A DNA stretch of 64,000 nt from Nematopogon swammerdamellus. Lineage: Eukaryota > Arthropoda > Insecta > Lepidoptera > Adelidae. The position numbers and the translations under genes are program-made. Location: positions 7,223,395 to 7,287,394 of the forward strand of contig OX336345.1 of the NCBI GenBank assembly GCA_946902875.1. The letters are read 5' to 3'. Shown one piece after another: positions 1 through 10,520 of the stretch (its first letter is position 1; each line of letters opens with the position of its first letter). A model generated the notes under the pieces. That model saw nothing but the letters and a program-made list of their open reading frames with translations, made no database searches and was not told the DNA's origin.

Positions 1-113
1 AAAGACATTTACCTTTTCCTTCGCGAGTATAGCGAGAATTACGTAGTCGACACCGGTTATTTACTTTTTTTAAAGTATTTAATTAAATATTTAAAAATGT
101 TTAGTTAATTCTT

Positions 114-413
114 CAGTGAAGAGAACAATGCAGGCGGCCGGCCGAGGTGCTGTCCTCAGAAGTCGTCTGCATCGTCAGCGGGAATCGCCTGCTGCTGGGC
201 ACATAACTCGAGCAAACCATCCGACCGAACGCTCCAGCGGAGGTAGCAAGACGGCATAAATTCCGATCAAAGGACGAGAGACCAGAAGGCGCGGCTACCC
301 GAAGAGGTAGGTGCGAGTTTCGCGCCAATTCCACGGCCGCGCCTGAACTTGGCCAAGTTTTGCGTTCCTTTGTAGAACCTAGCAGCGACGTTGAGCTCTC
401 GTCTATTCTCGAC
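114..413 (-). pseudogene. LINE-1 fragment, early reverse-transcriptase region
   Basis: GC-rich minus-strand DNA that continues the LINE found at 787-1260 on the other side of a SINE. Reading across frames, the minus strand gives a peptide with SRAFWSL, then CYLRWSVRSDGLL. This matches the pattern of the linker between endonuclease and reverse transcriptase in insect Jockey/CR1-like LINEs (typically a T/SRAFWSL motif followed by a SDGLL-type motif). No single frame holds, so it is a decayed pseudogene. The protein would have nicked and copied DNA at the insertion site. Family placement comes from motif memory and is moderately sure. Confidence 0.5.
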
Positions 414-786
414 TTTTTAAAATGGAAACGGACACGTTTGGTTACATCACCTGCAACATCTGTGATGTCAGCCCATAACACCGGGTGAACTAGGTGTCAT
501 GTCAGTGCTGCCCTTCATTTCATGTCGGCTACACTGAACTGGACGTGAAACACGAATTCGAATTCGCACTGAACGATACGAAACACGTATCGTTCAGTGC
601 GGTGGTACCAACCCGGCCCGGATAAACCCTACCACCTAGTAAGGCAAGAAGGGAAGGGACCTACAGCTTAACTTAGAATCCGAACCTTGGTCAGCATCCA
701 ATGGTCGAGCGGTCACCCATCCAAGTAAGCGCCCAGGGTTGCTTAATAACAGTTGACCGACCGCACCACTGAGCTACCGAGGCTGA
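414..786 (-). repeat. SINE-A copy, near full length, inserted in LINE-1
   Basis: Sense strand is minus. It starts at 786 with a tRNA-like head (TCGGTAGCTCAGTGGT, an A-box form) and runs through a 5S-rRNA-like stretch. The body follows (CCACCTAGTAAGG on the plus strand), ending in an A-rich tail at about 414. It splits LINE-1 in two, so it is the younger insertion. The middle differs from other copies because it contains a perfect 16-bp hairpin at 565-601. A short open frame beginning MLWADITDV at its tail recurs in other copies and is SINE sequence, not a gene. Confidence 0.85.
565..601. repeat. Perfect hairpin inside a SINE-A copy
   Basis: Sixteen-base arms (CGCACTGAACGATACG and its exact reverse complement) flank the 5-base loop AAACA. 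Other SINE-A copies have unpaired sequence (around ACTATTTACATAGCCG) at this place, so this is a private rearrangement of the copy. Confidence 0.85.
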
Positions 787-1260
787 AAGACCTATTTTGC
801 AGCTATTTCCTATAGGCCTAGTTCTTAGCGTCAATAACCAGCCTGGAATGACGATCGAACCAAGGCTTAAGGCGTTCGCCGATGGGAACGATGGATGGAG
901 AAATTCATACCCTGTGCGATCACATCGACGACCGATTGGGCACACAGGGGTAGGTCTGAAAAAGAGGAGCAAACGTCGCGCCAAGGGTATGCACCCAGGA
1001 AGGAACGGAAGTCATCCCATTGTGCTAACCGGTAGTGCCAAACTGTCCGCGTACTACATTCACGTGCTTCTGCGAAGTGTACAGTTGGCACAGTTGAGCG
1101 TATAAGGCAATGGTCGGAGTTACCGAGGGGAGCCTCAATCCTCACCCTGTATCCATTTGGCTCAATAGTCAGGACAAGGTCCAATAAACTAGGTCGATGG
1201 GCAGGGTTATCCGATATCCTAGTAGTTCCGGACACCAACTGCGTCAATCCGTGTGCAATG
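787..1260 (-). pseudogene. LINE-1 fragment, AP-endonuclease C-terminus and linker
   Basis: The minus strand encodes MTQLVSGTTRISDN, then PSLLDLVLT, then APLGNSDHCLIRS over 1247-867. The NSDHCLI segment is the conserved Asp-His end of the APE-type endonuclease of non-LTR retrotransposons, and the spacing to LDLVLT is right for the family. Downstream, in another frame, comes PWFDRHSRLVIDAKN with two stops, matching the linker before the reverse transcriptase. The endonuclease would nick target DNA for target-primed reverse transcription. The copy is truncated and frameshifted, interrupted at its downstream side by SINE-A. The best fit is Jockey/CR1-like, but the clade is not certain. Confidence 0.7.
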
Positions 1261-2250
1261 GCTAAGTTACCAGCTAGTTACAGGCTGACCTCCAAGTGCA
1301 GGAAAGTGACATCAGGAGTTTTTCGCCTGCGACCTGTGATACCGAACCGGGCGACATGGTGGAGAACCTGTCTACAACATATTGAAGGTGAAAATAGATC
1401 CCGTTTAGGCGCAGGATGATTGCCTGTCGCCTGAAATTTCTCATCTGTGCGAGGTCTAGGACGGTGGCAAAGCCTACAGACATCGTCGCAATGAATGTCG
1501 GACTTGCTGAGCTCTACTTGAGTGTGAACCGCCACTGGCATAGTAGATTGCTAGATTCGTAATTTGGTGAACTCCATTCAGCTCCAGAGAACACTACCAA
1601 GGCTTAACACAGCGACCCTTCGGCCAAAGGACTCATCAACAAGACGAGGGTCAGGCAACACAAATTCTTGTGCATCACCACAGGTGCGCCCTGGTCCACA
1701 GAAACGCCAACCTATACAGAGACCGCACCGTACACCGTACGTACAGGGATAGCACCGCTGGAGGAGTATTTCCAGACGCTGTCCACGGGCTTCTTCAAGG
1801 GACGTACTGACACGACAGCCCGCTGATCGCTAGCGCTTGCGACTACCGTCTGTGGGATCCATCAACACGGCGCTCTCTGTCGATACTAACATATCCGTTT
1901 AACTTCGCAGGTCCGGAACCACCTCGCCGTCCTACCGTCGACGACCAGGGTACGACCCAGCGAAGTTTCTTGCCAGTTCTTCTTCGCTGTGGTAATTGAA
2001 CTGGCGGAACTCCTTCTAGCACCATCGCCCCGGCGGGCGCCGGGGTCGATGTCGAGCAAGCAGGCGCTTTGACTGACATTCGCTTCTCATTGGCAGTTCT
2101 CCTCACCACTCGCAGCTGCAGCGGCTTCGATGCCGCTCGCCCTTAGCCAGTAGTCAGTCACTGCGGCCGCCCTAACTTATGGCGGACAAAGTGACCGCTC
2201 CTACCCATGGCTTCTACTCACCAACCAGCCGACCACGGCGACTGTGCTAT
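1261..2250 (-). other. GC-rich block, probably the 5' part of LINE-1
   Basis: Base composition stays GC-rich, like the LINE fragment beside it and unlike the AT-rich DNA after 2300. The minus strand has only short frames (1541-1278, 2109-1843). None gives a motif I recognise, although upstream endonuclease sequence is expected here. The stretch at 1953-2020 (GCCAGTTCTTCTTCGC ... GAACTGGCGGAA) recurs in degenerate form at 55490-55545. I infer a decayed LINE 5' region but cannot rule out unrelated DNA. Confidence 0.35.
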
Positions 2251-2819
2251 TTTATATAGGGCGGATAAAGTGACGGCAGGCCTCACGGGGTTACCGGGCA
2301 AAAAAGACTGGTTACGGTGTGAGAGTTTTACGACTAATACCTTGTTTTCCTTCGCAGATTCCAAATTCCAGCGACCCTTTAATTTTTTTATATTATTCTT
2401 TAAATATTTCTTCAAGTATAACCATATTTTGATAGATACTATCGGCAATAGATACGTCGAATCGCAGAGCAGCAACATTTGGAAAATTTACCGAAACTCT
2501 TCTCCCGCCAGTCCCGCCACCCGCTCACTTGCTCTGAATATTCACGCATCAGTTTTTGTCGTCAAGCGCGCACACACACTCACAGCGAAGATAATATTTT
2601 CATACTGAGTTAAAGCTAAAATATATATAATTATCTGCGCTGTTTGTGACAATGCGTACAAATACCGCCCGCGGACCGCATGCGGCCCGCGGGCCGCGGT
2701 TTGACTACCACTGGTATAGCTGGATTAATAAAGTGTTCACAGTTTTATGATAAATATATCTTTAAACGGTCCTATGATTACACATGAACGATTTTAGAAC
2801 TTAGTAACAAGGCGGCTAT
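2251..2819. other. No gene seen; one GC-rich palindrome
   Basis: A 133-codon plus frame (2207-2608) crosses into this AT-rich stretch but has no motif, and its composition shifts midway, so I do not call it a gene. At 2667-2694 there is a palindrome of 14-base arms with one mismatch, centred on GCATGC, of the kind seen inside some hAT-type elements. Confidence 0.4.
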
Positions 2820-3245
2820 CCGATATTCAACTTGGCCGACTAGGAAATGCTCCAAGGTGAGGGCAGGCAACCAAGGTTTTTTATGAATTAGGTTATCAGA
2901 ACTATCGAATGGTGTGACTGTCATCTTGGTACTCGATGACGTAAATTTGACCATTTTTCACCACTCTTAAATTTGCCCGACTCCAAAAACTGCCAAGGTA
3001 GGACGAGGCAACCTAGTATTTTTGTGCTCTTCTTGATGACCTTTATCGAATGTGCCAGGTCTCCAGTTGGTACTCGATGACGTAAATTGCACCAAAAAAA
3101 TGACATGTTTAATTACCTTTTACACAAAACGTGCCAGGATTTGCTCAGGCAACCCTGTATATTTTAGATGCCTATCCTATTCTAGACCACCACAAACTAG
3201 TCCCATCTTGGTACTCGATGACGTTGGTTTTTTACGGTGCGCTCT
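2820..3245. repeat. 141-bp degenerate tandem repeat, three units
   Basis: Two separate landmarks recur at exactly 141-bp steps. TTGGTACTCGATGACGT starts at 2926, 3067 and 3208, and AGGCAACC starts at 2865, 3006 and 3147. Between the landmarks the units have diverged strongly. A further AGGCAAC at about 3433 is not in register. The frames at 2921-3106 and 3052-3402 merely cross the units. Confidence 0.8.
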
Positions 3246-3556
3246 CGTACTAGGTGGAACGACTATACTGCGTTTAGTTCCTATGGAATCGCGCTTCACT
3301 TGGAATCGATCAAGAGGACCATCTAGGAAGGAACAATATGCAAACTGTATTAAAGCTGTGTGCCTTACTGAGTGGTGGTCTTCTGAAAGCTTGGAAACTT
3401 AGTTTCGGTGACAGCGATAAGGATCTCTTCAGGCAACGATTAGGATGAAAGAGAATATGAAGAGAACATTTATATGATGGACATTTGTTTGAAGAAAAAT
3501 GTCTATTCTTACTCTAAAATTAAAACATGCTAACCATGCAAATGGTTTTTTTAAAC

Positions 3557-3785
3557 GGATTCCACGTAAAACTGTAGGTCGCTCCCTTTTTACCTTACTA
3601 GGCGATAGGCTTTAAGCCGCCCGGATTGATACCACCGTACTGAATGAAAGGTCGGTCGAAGCGGTAAAGCCGGTAAGAACAAAAGGAATCACTGATATAA
3701 CTCCTAGTTGACTAAGATGTTATGGGCTGATATCGCGGATGTTGTAGGTGATATAGCCGACCGTGTCAGTTTCCTCAAAAAAACT
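3557..3785 (+). repeat. SINE-A copy, 5'-truncated
   Basis: Begins at the B-box-proximal GGATTCCACGTAAAACTG, runs through the body and ends in the A-rich tail after GTGTCAGTTTCC. The tRNA/5S head is missing. Confidence 0.8.
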
Positions 3786-5311
3786 ATCTTCTTTTCTTCA
3801 AATTGGGGGCGTATCAGTCGGATATAAAAGAAAAGAAGACGTACGATTTTTAATACCTACTAATTCATAATATTTTATGAGTAAGTATAATTGACCGAAT
3901 GTTGGTCATGTTTCCGGATCTAGACGTCTTCAACTGCAATACTAAAGTATTTCAAAAGTACGCAGTGAGATACGTTGAGCCAAATACGAAATAGATTCTA
4001 CATTGTTAAATTTTGGGGCTTGCTCTGTAGTAACAATGTAATATATAAATAAATAAATAAATTAATTAATATTTTCATACTTCTTAGCCTATGCAAATTT
4101 ACATGGGGACCGGAAGTCGTGTTCTGCAAGCCAAACAATTTCTTGTGATGTTTGTATTACCTCCTTGTCCTTGTCCTTGTTGCAGGCCTTGCTGGCAGTA
4201 CGAACCCAAATGAAGAAGCAACGCATTAGTGCCTTCCTGTGAGGATGCGTAAAATTTAACGAATTTCTAAAATGTTTAAATTAGAAACGACAGCAAACTG
4301 CGCCGGCTTTCAATTATCAAATTACGTTTCATATTTAGTCAACGTGTTAAGAGTTCAGTTAAAATTTAGAAATTTACAGTTTCCTTCGCGTCTTGTTTTC
4401 GGTCGGCGAGTTCCGGTGAGGCCGGTAATTGAATACACACCAAAATGGCAGAAAATACAGAAATAAATAATTAATATTTATTTAAAGCTTTATGATATTT
4501 GAGAGTTTGCATAGTTCAGTTATTAAATATCAATTTCTACATATATTGGAAATTATTTTAATATGTTATTACAATACCAGCGCCTTTCTGTTAATGCTTA
4601 TAATATGTGTAATTTTACTATTCAAATACCTAATGGATATCAGATTATTCCAAAACTAATAGATTCATTCCTATTAGAAGTTCTATAAATAGTTTAGAAT
4701 TTTCATTAAAATGTATTTTCTGCAGAAATATTATTACATAGAAATGAAGATGATGACCTCAAGGGCGCAATTAATTATTTTGTAAATGTTTTGTCCTCTA
4801 ATTATAAAAAATATTAGTTTAGATTTTGAATTTAATATCATTATTGAATATTAAACTTTAGTAAAATATACATCTCTCAAAAATAAATTAAAATTGTTTT
4901 GCTTAAACTTTGCCATTTTATTTATATTTCATAACCAAACTTGATTTTTTCAACAAATCAACAGACTGGCGAACGTTTTTCACAATTTTACGTTCCATTG
5001 GAGCCAGTTTGCTTTGTATAGTTACATAAAAATAAAGCTATGCGGGCAAAATCAATCAATATTTATCGACTTAAGGGGTTATTATAGAAACCCCTATTGA
5101 ATTAGCATAATAATACCAGGAGAAAAACTAGAATAGTATTATGAAGCCGCTAAACTGTCGAAGAGGCGGGTAACTCTCAATAATTATTTTAACATACATG
5201 TGATGTGACATAAGATTCAATATGGAATCGTGCAAGTTGACTGAACGCATGAGATTGCGTCATACCTACTATAGAAGATGCAACTGTAAATTTAGATAGA
5301 ATAGAGTCATC
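3786..5311. other. AT-rich DNA, nothing recognised
   Basis: Unstructured AT-rich sequence with many stops in all frames. A 64-codon plus frame at 4272-4466 has no motif and is probably chance. Confidence 0.5.
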
Positions 5312-5382
5312 GATCCGGTAGCGAAATGGTAAAGCACTCGCGGCTCAAGCCAAAGTTCCAGGTTCGAATCCTGGTTAGGGCA
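5312..5382 (+). pseudogene. tRNA-like pseudogene with Pol III terminator
   Basis: The A-box-like TAGCGAAATGGTAAAGC is followed 30-odd bases later by a perfect T-arm, CCAGG-TTCGAAT-CCTGG (the B box). A run of T at about 5385 would stop RNA polymerase III. The acceptor strands (GATCCGG and TTAGGGC) pair poorly and the D stem has only two good pairs, so this is not a working tRNA. It may instead be a detached SINE head. The anticodon cannot be assigned. Confidence 0.45.
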
Positions 5383-5889
5383 TATTTTTTTCTCTTAATT
5401 TTCAGCTTTGCTTTTCTATTTTAAGAGACAATGACATTGTATTATTTTTATTTTTTATCTACATACACTTTCATTCACTAGAAGTTATGATTAATGCGCT
5501 CACAAACGTGAGACGTATTTTTATCACTATTCGCGAATAGAAAAATAATATAAAATTATCGACTCTACCATTTGAGATTATAGTCTCGCGATAGTCTATA
5601 AATTAGTAGTCTCGATAGAAGGGCCGGAGTTGACAGATGACACGTGTTCCTTCGTTCGGTTGACGAAAGCGAGTATTTTTAGTTTTATTGAAAGAATTTG
5701 ACAGAATAGAGGGCGCATCTACTTTTCCAGCCGGCGAAAAGGAATTTATAAACTTGTGTAGTCAAAGACAAAAATCCAAATGTGTATCTCTATCAAACTT
5801 GTTGGTTCACATTATCTTTATCAACGCGTGTTTTATTACATATGTCATCCAGTACCTATGAACATGCTCTGAAAAGCCAGTGTTACATC
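5383..5889. other. AT-rich DNA, nothing recognised
   Basis: Holds only the T-run behind the tRNA-like sequence and short AT-rich stretches. Confidence 0.4.
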
Positions 5890-6045
5890 CGAGAAGATAG
5901 GTGCCATAGCGGAGACTTCCCTTTCAATTGCTGACTATTAGTGGACTAGAGGAGAACACAGCCGTGGCTGCAATGCGGCCATCTTACATCCAGTACTGTG
6001 CTACCAACCCATTCGGCTACAATTTGAGCCTATACCACCACTAGT
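5890..6045 (-). repeat. SINE-B fragment
   Basis: Matches the body of the complete SINE-B at 7266-7664 in reverse: GGTGCCATAGCGGAGACTT, then TGGACTAGAGGAGAACACAG and ATGCGGCCATCTTACATCCA. Head and poly(A) tail are missing. Confidence 0.75.
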
Positions 6046-6275
6046 AAAAAATACTGAAATTGCGTGCATTTGTAGATTATATTTGGGACGAAGCAAACTG
6101 TGTTGTTCTATGTCGATAGCAGTTATATTCTATTGAATTCTTTGCTTTTAGCCGACTCGGAACGGTGTAACCGAATATAGGACACCTTGTGTAAACATGG
6201 GGTGCATAAAATATTAGTGTTTGACGTACTTTATGAAACAGTAACGGCAATACTGTTTTATTACGATCTTAGAAA

Positions 6276-6330
6276 CTAGTAAGGTAAGAAGGGAAGGGAC
6301 TTACAGTTTTACGCGGAATCCGGAACATAC
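6276..6330 (-). repeat. SINE-A short fragment
   Basis: Contains CTAGTAAGGTAAGAAGGGAA and AGTTTTACGCGGAATCCGG, the central SINE-A block, and nothing else of the element. Confidence 0.7.
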
Positions 6331-6436
6331 TCGTATTATAATAATCATTGCATGACTTTAATTTAATGTGAATTTATATGACTGGGATTGGTACTGAGCG
6401 ATTAAACGGTAGAAAATAACAATATAAATTCCTACT

Positions 6437-6663
6437 GCATACATAAATACCACACGCTGTATCCCGGAGTAAACTATCAAGCAGCAAGTAAGATACGAAG
6501 ACCCATCTGCTGCGTGACTTGATGGAAGGAACGTGTCAATTTGAGAGGTATAGCTATCCTGTCGCCATTTAGCACTGCATCTTGTCCCTTTGTCTCTTAC
6601 GACATGCACGGGGAGAGATGCAGTGGGACTATTCTTGTTAAGTACTGGCCCCACGCGTTACGT
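6437..6663 (-). repeat. Repeat X copy
   Basis: Contains CCACACGCTGTAT, AAGCAGCAAGTAAG, TACGACATGCACGGGGAGAG and a GGCCCCACGCG end. The order matches the copies at 22810, 37131 and 55150. The internal hairpin part is deleted here. Sense is taken from the end carrying (TACA)n, which I treat as the 3' tail. Confidence 0.75.
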
Positions 6664-6806
6664 GATAATTCTTATCTATAAGGAGTAAACTCGAAAACTG
6701 GTTGACCTATTTACACGCAGTTTTCACTAATGGTATCTGGTGTATCTTATGATGGTTATCCTAACTAATATAACTCAAAATTTGTGACGATTTATGTGCC
6801 ATAGTC

Positions 6807-7198
6807 TTTTTTTTTTTTTTTATGGAAACTGACACGTTTGGCTACATCACCTACAACGTCCGTGATGTCAGCCCATAACACCGGGTGAACTAGGTGCCAT
6901 GTCAGTGCTTCCCCCTTTGATCGTGCCGGCTACACTGAACTGGTCGGAAAACACAAACTATTTACATAGCCGTTTTGACCGACGTTTCATTCAGTGCGGT
7001 GGTACCAACCCGGGCGGGTTAAACCCTACCACCAAGTAAGATTAGGAGGGAAGGGGCCTACAGTTTTACGAGGAATCCGAACCTCGGTCAGCCTCCAACG
7101 GTCAGCGGTCACCCATCCAAGTACTGACCGCACCCAGCGTTGCTTAACATTCAATAGCGACAGTTCACAGTCTGCAACACTGGGCTATCGAGGCTGAC
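6807..7198 (-). repeat. SINE-A copy, full length
   Basis: On the minus strand it starts at 7198 with TGTCAGCCTCGATAGCCCAG (A-box region). It continues with a 5S-like AAGCAACGCTGGGTGCGGTC and AGTACTTGGATGGGTGACCG, the body, and a long A tail (the T run at 6807-6821). It is one of the three copies that keep both the tRNA-like and the 5S-like parts in recognisable form. Confidence 0.9.
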
Positions 7199-7209
7199 AA
7201 ATATTCTAT

Positions 7210-7265
7210 TCTATGTTCGCTTATAAATCTAGAATTACCCAAACAATTCACATGGGGTTTCAACT
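7210..7265. repeat. Left half of a 56-bp direct repeat flanking SINE-B
   Basis: Starts TCTATGTTCGCTTATAAATC and ends GGGGTTTCAACT. The partner is at 7665-7720, also 56 bp, with five differences. The SINE head begins directly after it. Confidence 0.85.
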
Positions 7266-7664
7266 CGTCGGTCGAGTGGTTAGGGCATCGCCTTCTCATG
7301 CGAGAGGTTCGAGGTTCGAATCCGGTCGGCATGTACCAATGAGTTTTTTCATGACGAAAAAATTTACGTGCATACCTACACCTGCTGCTTCACCGTTCGG
7401 AACCGGTGTAAAACTGTAGGTCTTACCCTACTAGGTGGTAACTCAGGTGGTAGGCTCAAATTGTAGCCGACTGGGTTGGTACCACCGTACTGTGTGTAAG
7501 ATGGCCGCATAGCAGCCTCAGTTGTGTTCTCCTCTAGTCCAGTATAGCCAGCAATCCAGGGAAGTCTCTGGTATGGCACCTTCTCGGAGGTGATATTGGC
7601 TGGTCGGAGCGTATGCTTTGGCCCTTCCGACGCAGCCACTCATACTGGATTACATAGAAAAAAA
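7266..7664 (+). repeat. SINE-B, complete reference copy
   Basis: The tRNA-derived head has an A box around GGTCGAGTGGTTAGGGC and a B box GAGGTTCGAATCC. The ACGTGCATACCTACACCTGC junction follows, then a body with CTACTAGGTGGTA and GATGGCCGCATAGCAGCCTC, and a tail TGGATTACATAGAAAAAAA. The GTCGAGTGGTTA form suggests a type II tRNA (Ser or Leu) ancestor. Transcription by Pol III is expected from the boxes, and mobilisation must come from a LINE elsewhere. Perfect-length 56-bp repeats on both sides mark the insertion. Confidence 0.85.
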
Positions 7665-7720
7665 TCTATGTTCGCTTACAAATCTAGAATTACTCAATCA
7701 TTTCACATGGGGCTTCAACT
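7665..7720. repeat. Right half of the 56-bp direct repeat flanking SINE-B
   Basis: Starts TCTATGTTCGCTTACAAATC directly after the SINE poly(A) and ends GGGGCTTCAACT, matching 7210-7265 without gaps. Confidence 0.85.
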
Positions 7721-7723
7721 GAC

Positions 7724-8697
7724 GTTTTCTAGAACATCTAAGAATGGTTATAGGTACGATTTTTTGCCGCAAAGCGAAGCCGAGGGAACATCGTCATTGA
7801 TAACGTATGTAAGATGTATTTAATTAAATACCTATGCTCATTCATTGAACGGTTCATCCTAAGATCTCTCTGCAAAAACTTTCCAACCACAACGTGTGTG
7901 TTCCATTCGCATTTTCAAAAATAGCGCAGCAAGAAACCAACCGTCATAGGTTGCCAGAGCCCAATAAGTCAAATTTGTGCCAGATGTGGATTCCTCTGGG
8001 ATTAGCTAACCGCAGACACCTGCTCCGCTCAATCCCGGGTTAAACGCATTCTAAACACGGAGCTTAATAAATGACGTCACTTTTTATCCCGACTGCAGCT
8101 CCGAAGTCACGTTTGACGGATGACGTAATGCTTTATTCAAGCTGAGACAGAAAGATGTAGATAGTTTTGAATTTAGAACACATAAATATACTAATGGTCA
8201 AAAATTAAATAAAGATGCACTGACAATCGAATCAGTGCCTAGTTTTGAATTTGGAACGCTGAATGCGTTGCATTGCAAATGAGAAATTCTGAGAGTTTTG
8301 AATTTAGAACGCCAACATGGCGTCGAGCAAGGAATTCTACTATTAACACGTGTTAGTTAACTAAAAAAATATTTAAAATGTTCGCTAAATACTAGTCTAT
8401 TTGGACGACTTACAGAAAACTGATATCGAAATTTTAGACAAGACGCTTGAAGCTTTCAGAGGGCACAGGGGTTAATTGCGGCAGATGTTGGCAGGTGGCT
8501 TGTTTTTACGTACTTACGGGATTATAGTTTCAACATCATAACATATACTATTTTACAAGGCTTTGAAAAATTATTCATACAAACTCACTTATTTTTCTAA
8601 ATTTCTATCTATGTAGTTCATGTTGTATATTATTTAGATTGGAGGTAATGAATACGGAACTCCCTGAACTGTATGTGAACAAAGTTCGCACGTAACA
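7724..8697. other. No gene; a 17-bp motif occurs three times
   Basis: Mostly AT-rich. The motif AGTTTTGAATTTAGAAC (one copy has G for A) starts at 8163, 8241 and 8294, all in the same direction. Confidence 0.55.
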
Positions 8698-9030
8698 GTT
8701 TTTTTAGGGTTCCGTATCCGTACGGAACCCTATTACTAAACCAACGCCGCGCCGTCTGTCCTTCCGTCTGACCGTTTGTCCTACCTTTAAAGAGCTGTAT
8801 CATTTGAACCGTAATAGACAGCCGGTGAAATTTTCACACAATAGTGTTTTTATGGTGCATATCATAACAAATAATAAAAAAATAAGTATTTTGTTTTGGT
8901 TTTTTATCATAAAAACGGTAATATGTACATAATAAGGGATACACTTGGTGTGATTATAGTGAAAATTCATAAGTAAAATATTGAAAACCGGCTAATTACG
9001 CGATGGCACGGAACCCTCGGTGCGCGAGTC
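8698..9030 (-). repeat. Repeat C copy, near full length
   Basis: The low end reads TTTTTTTAGGGTTCCGTATC, then a GTCTGTCC-type repeat, GAACCGTAATAGACAGCC and GTGAAATTTTCACAC. The high end is GGAACCCTCGGTGCGCGAGTC. The same order recurs about ten times in the window. This is a common lepidopteran repeat of unclear class with no coding capacity. Confidence 0.8.
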
Positions 9031-9328
9031 CAAATCCTATTTTTTTCGTCGTTTTTTTTTATTTTTATGCCTGCAACAGGTCACTCGAAACCAGTACGTT
9101 TTTTCGCATCAATCCGTACATTATTACTTGGTTTTGTTATTTCAAATTTCAAATTAGGGATACGTTGCACCCTCCCTTCGAATTCCGCAGCTCCCCTTAT
9201 TAGCAATCACACGAACTGTCCGTCAAAATAATCGGTGGTAATTTTACGCAGTACGCTATCCTGTATACAGAGTGGGCAAAGAATTAAATAGGAGAAAGCG
9301 GCATCAATATTTCGAGAAATTGAACGAA
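9031..9328. other. AT-rich DNA, nothing recognised
   Basis: Poly(T)-rich, no motif found. The short frames at 9003-9203 and 9440-9207 are repeat-derived. Confidence 0.35.
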
Positions 9329-9506
9329 TGGTGCACCACCGCACTGACTGATTGAAAGGTCGATCGAAGCGGCTATGTAAGTAGTTCGTGTTTTCGTCCA
9401 GTTTCGTGTAGCCGGCACGACTAAAGGTAAGCACTGCCACAACACCTAGTTCTCCAAGATATTACGGGCTGACGTTGATGTAGCCAACCCCGTAAATTTA
9501 TTTTTA
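9329..9506 (+). repeat. SINE-A fragment
   Basis: Body from CCACCGCACTGACTGA through GTGTAGCCGGCACGAC to the tail region GTAGCCAACCCCGTAAA. Head absent. Confidence 0.75.
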
Positions 9507-9794
9507 GGTACTATCTTCTTGTATTTGTGTTTTTTACCCGACTGCGCAAGGAAAAATTTTAGAAGGCGATTTTAGTATTTTGCTTTTGACTTAAATTACA
9601 TAAATGAGCTAAAATGTTTGTGAATTTCTGTACACATTAATTCCCTGTGCGAGACAGTTTTATTTCTAGTGCAGAGGTTCTGTATTTAAATATTGTTATG
9701 CTTATTAAACTGAAATTAATAAATAAATAGATAAATAAAATGTCAGATTTCATAAACAAAAGTCTATCTAAGTATACGCCAAGTATATGATGCA

Positions 9795-9975
9795 AATTAA
9801 GTGCATGCGCCGACCAAATATCAATATAATATAATAAGGTCAAATTATGTACGCAATGTAAAATTTAGATTCTAGGTGTTTAATTCTTTGGGGTGGGGTA
9901 TTTGCGTGATCGAAGCGCGTGCTCGAATTTCAACGTCCAATGAGACACCCAGAGGTGCTCAAACTGTAGGAACTT
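9795..9975. repeat. Diverged repeat shared with 43525-43690
   Basis: Shares GCCGACCAAATAT, GCAATGTA, a TTTCTTTGG(C/G)G(G/T)G-type stretch and the overall order with 43525-43690. The copies are old and I cannot assign a class. Confidence 0.35.
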
Positions 9976-10088
9976 CCGCATTTGGTAATAAATACTATTT
10001 ACAATTTTAGGAACGTAAGCCTATTGATAAATATTAAATATTTAACGGCTTCTCTCGTGGGTGCAGATAATATGCGACTTGACGTTTC

Positions 10089-10104
10089 AGCCAAACGTTT
10101 GGCT
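10089..10104. repeat. 16-bp perfect palindrome AGCCAAACGTTTGGCT
   Basis: The same core, GGCCAAACGTTTGGCTCA, occurs at about 61377, again followed by GCTCA. This suggests two remnants of one repeat family. Confidence 0.6.
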
Positions 10105-10365
10105 CATCCTAATGAGCACTACGGCCATATGTTTGGCCACAGCCACATATCACATATCGAGCCACATATTTCAGAGGAAGATTTGTTTTAAAATAATTTA
10201 TATTCAATCGTGGTAATGTTATACATTTTGAGATTTGGTAAATAGCACCAGAAACGCTCAGTTTCACTACGGTGTGGGCCTTGGGTACATGGTCGCCTGT
10301 CTGACAGACATATTTTCACGCTATTTTCTTGTACCATAACATATTTTTGAAAATTACCTACATAG

Positions 10366-10520
10366 GTGGTTAGCCTGTCGCCTAACCACCTCTCAACTTG
10401 GCGCGGTCCTTCCACCGAAGTTATGCAGCAGGTGGGTCTGCGTGCCTTGCTTGCTGCTTGATAGGTAGCTATCTTGTCCTAAGACTTGACTAAACGTAGT
10501 AATCGGTGTTGTGCAATTAT
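10366..10520 (+). repeat. Repeat X fragment
   Basis: GCCTGTCGCC, CCACCTCTCAACTTGG, CAGCAGGTGGGTCTGCGTGC and CGGTGTTGTGC occur in the order of the copy at 37131-37452. Confidence 0.75.

Noticed and set aside
113..481. 122-codon minus frame starting MLWADITDVAGDV
   Set aside because: Its start is SINE-A tail sequence, and the same peptide start recurs at 27817 and 36574. The rest is LINE-1 debris read out of frame.
2207..2608. 133-codon plus frame as a host gene
   Set aside because: It crosses a sharp GC-to-AT boundary, has no motif and ends in low-complexity sequence.
5312..5382. Functional tRNA gene
   Set aside because: The T-arm is perfect but the acceptor and D stems do not pair adequately. 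Kept as a pseudogene only.
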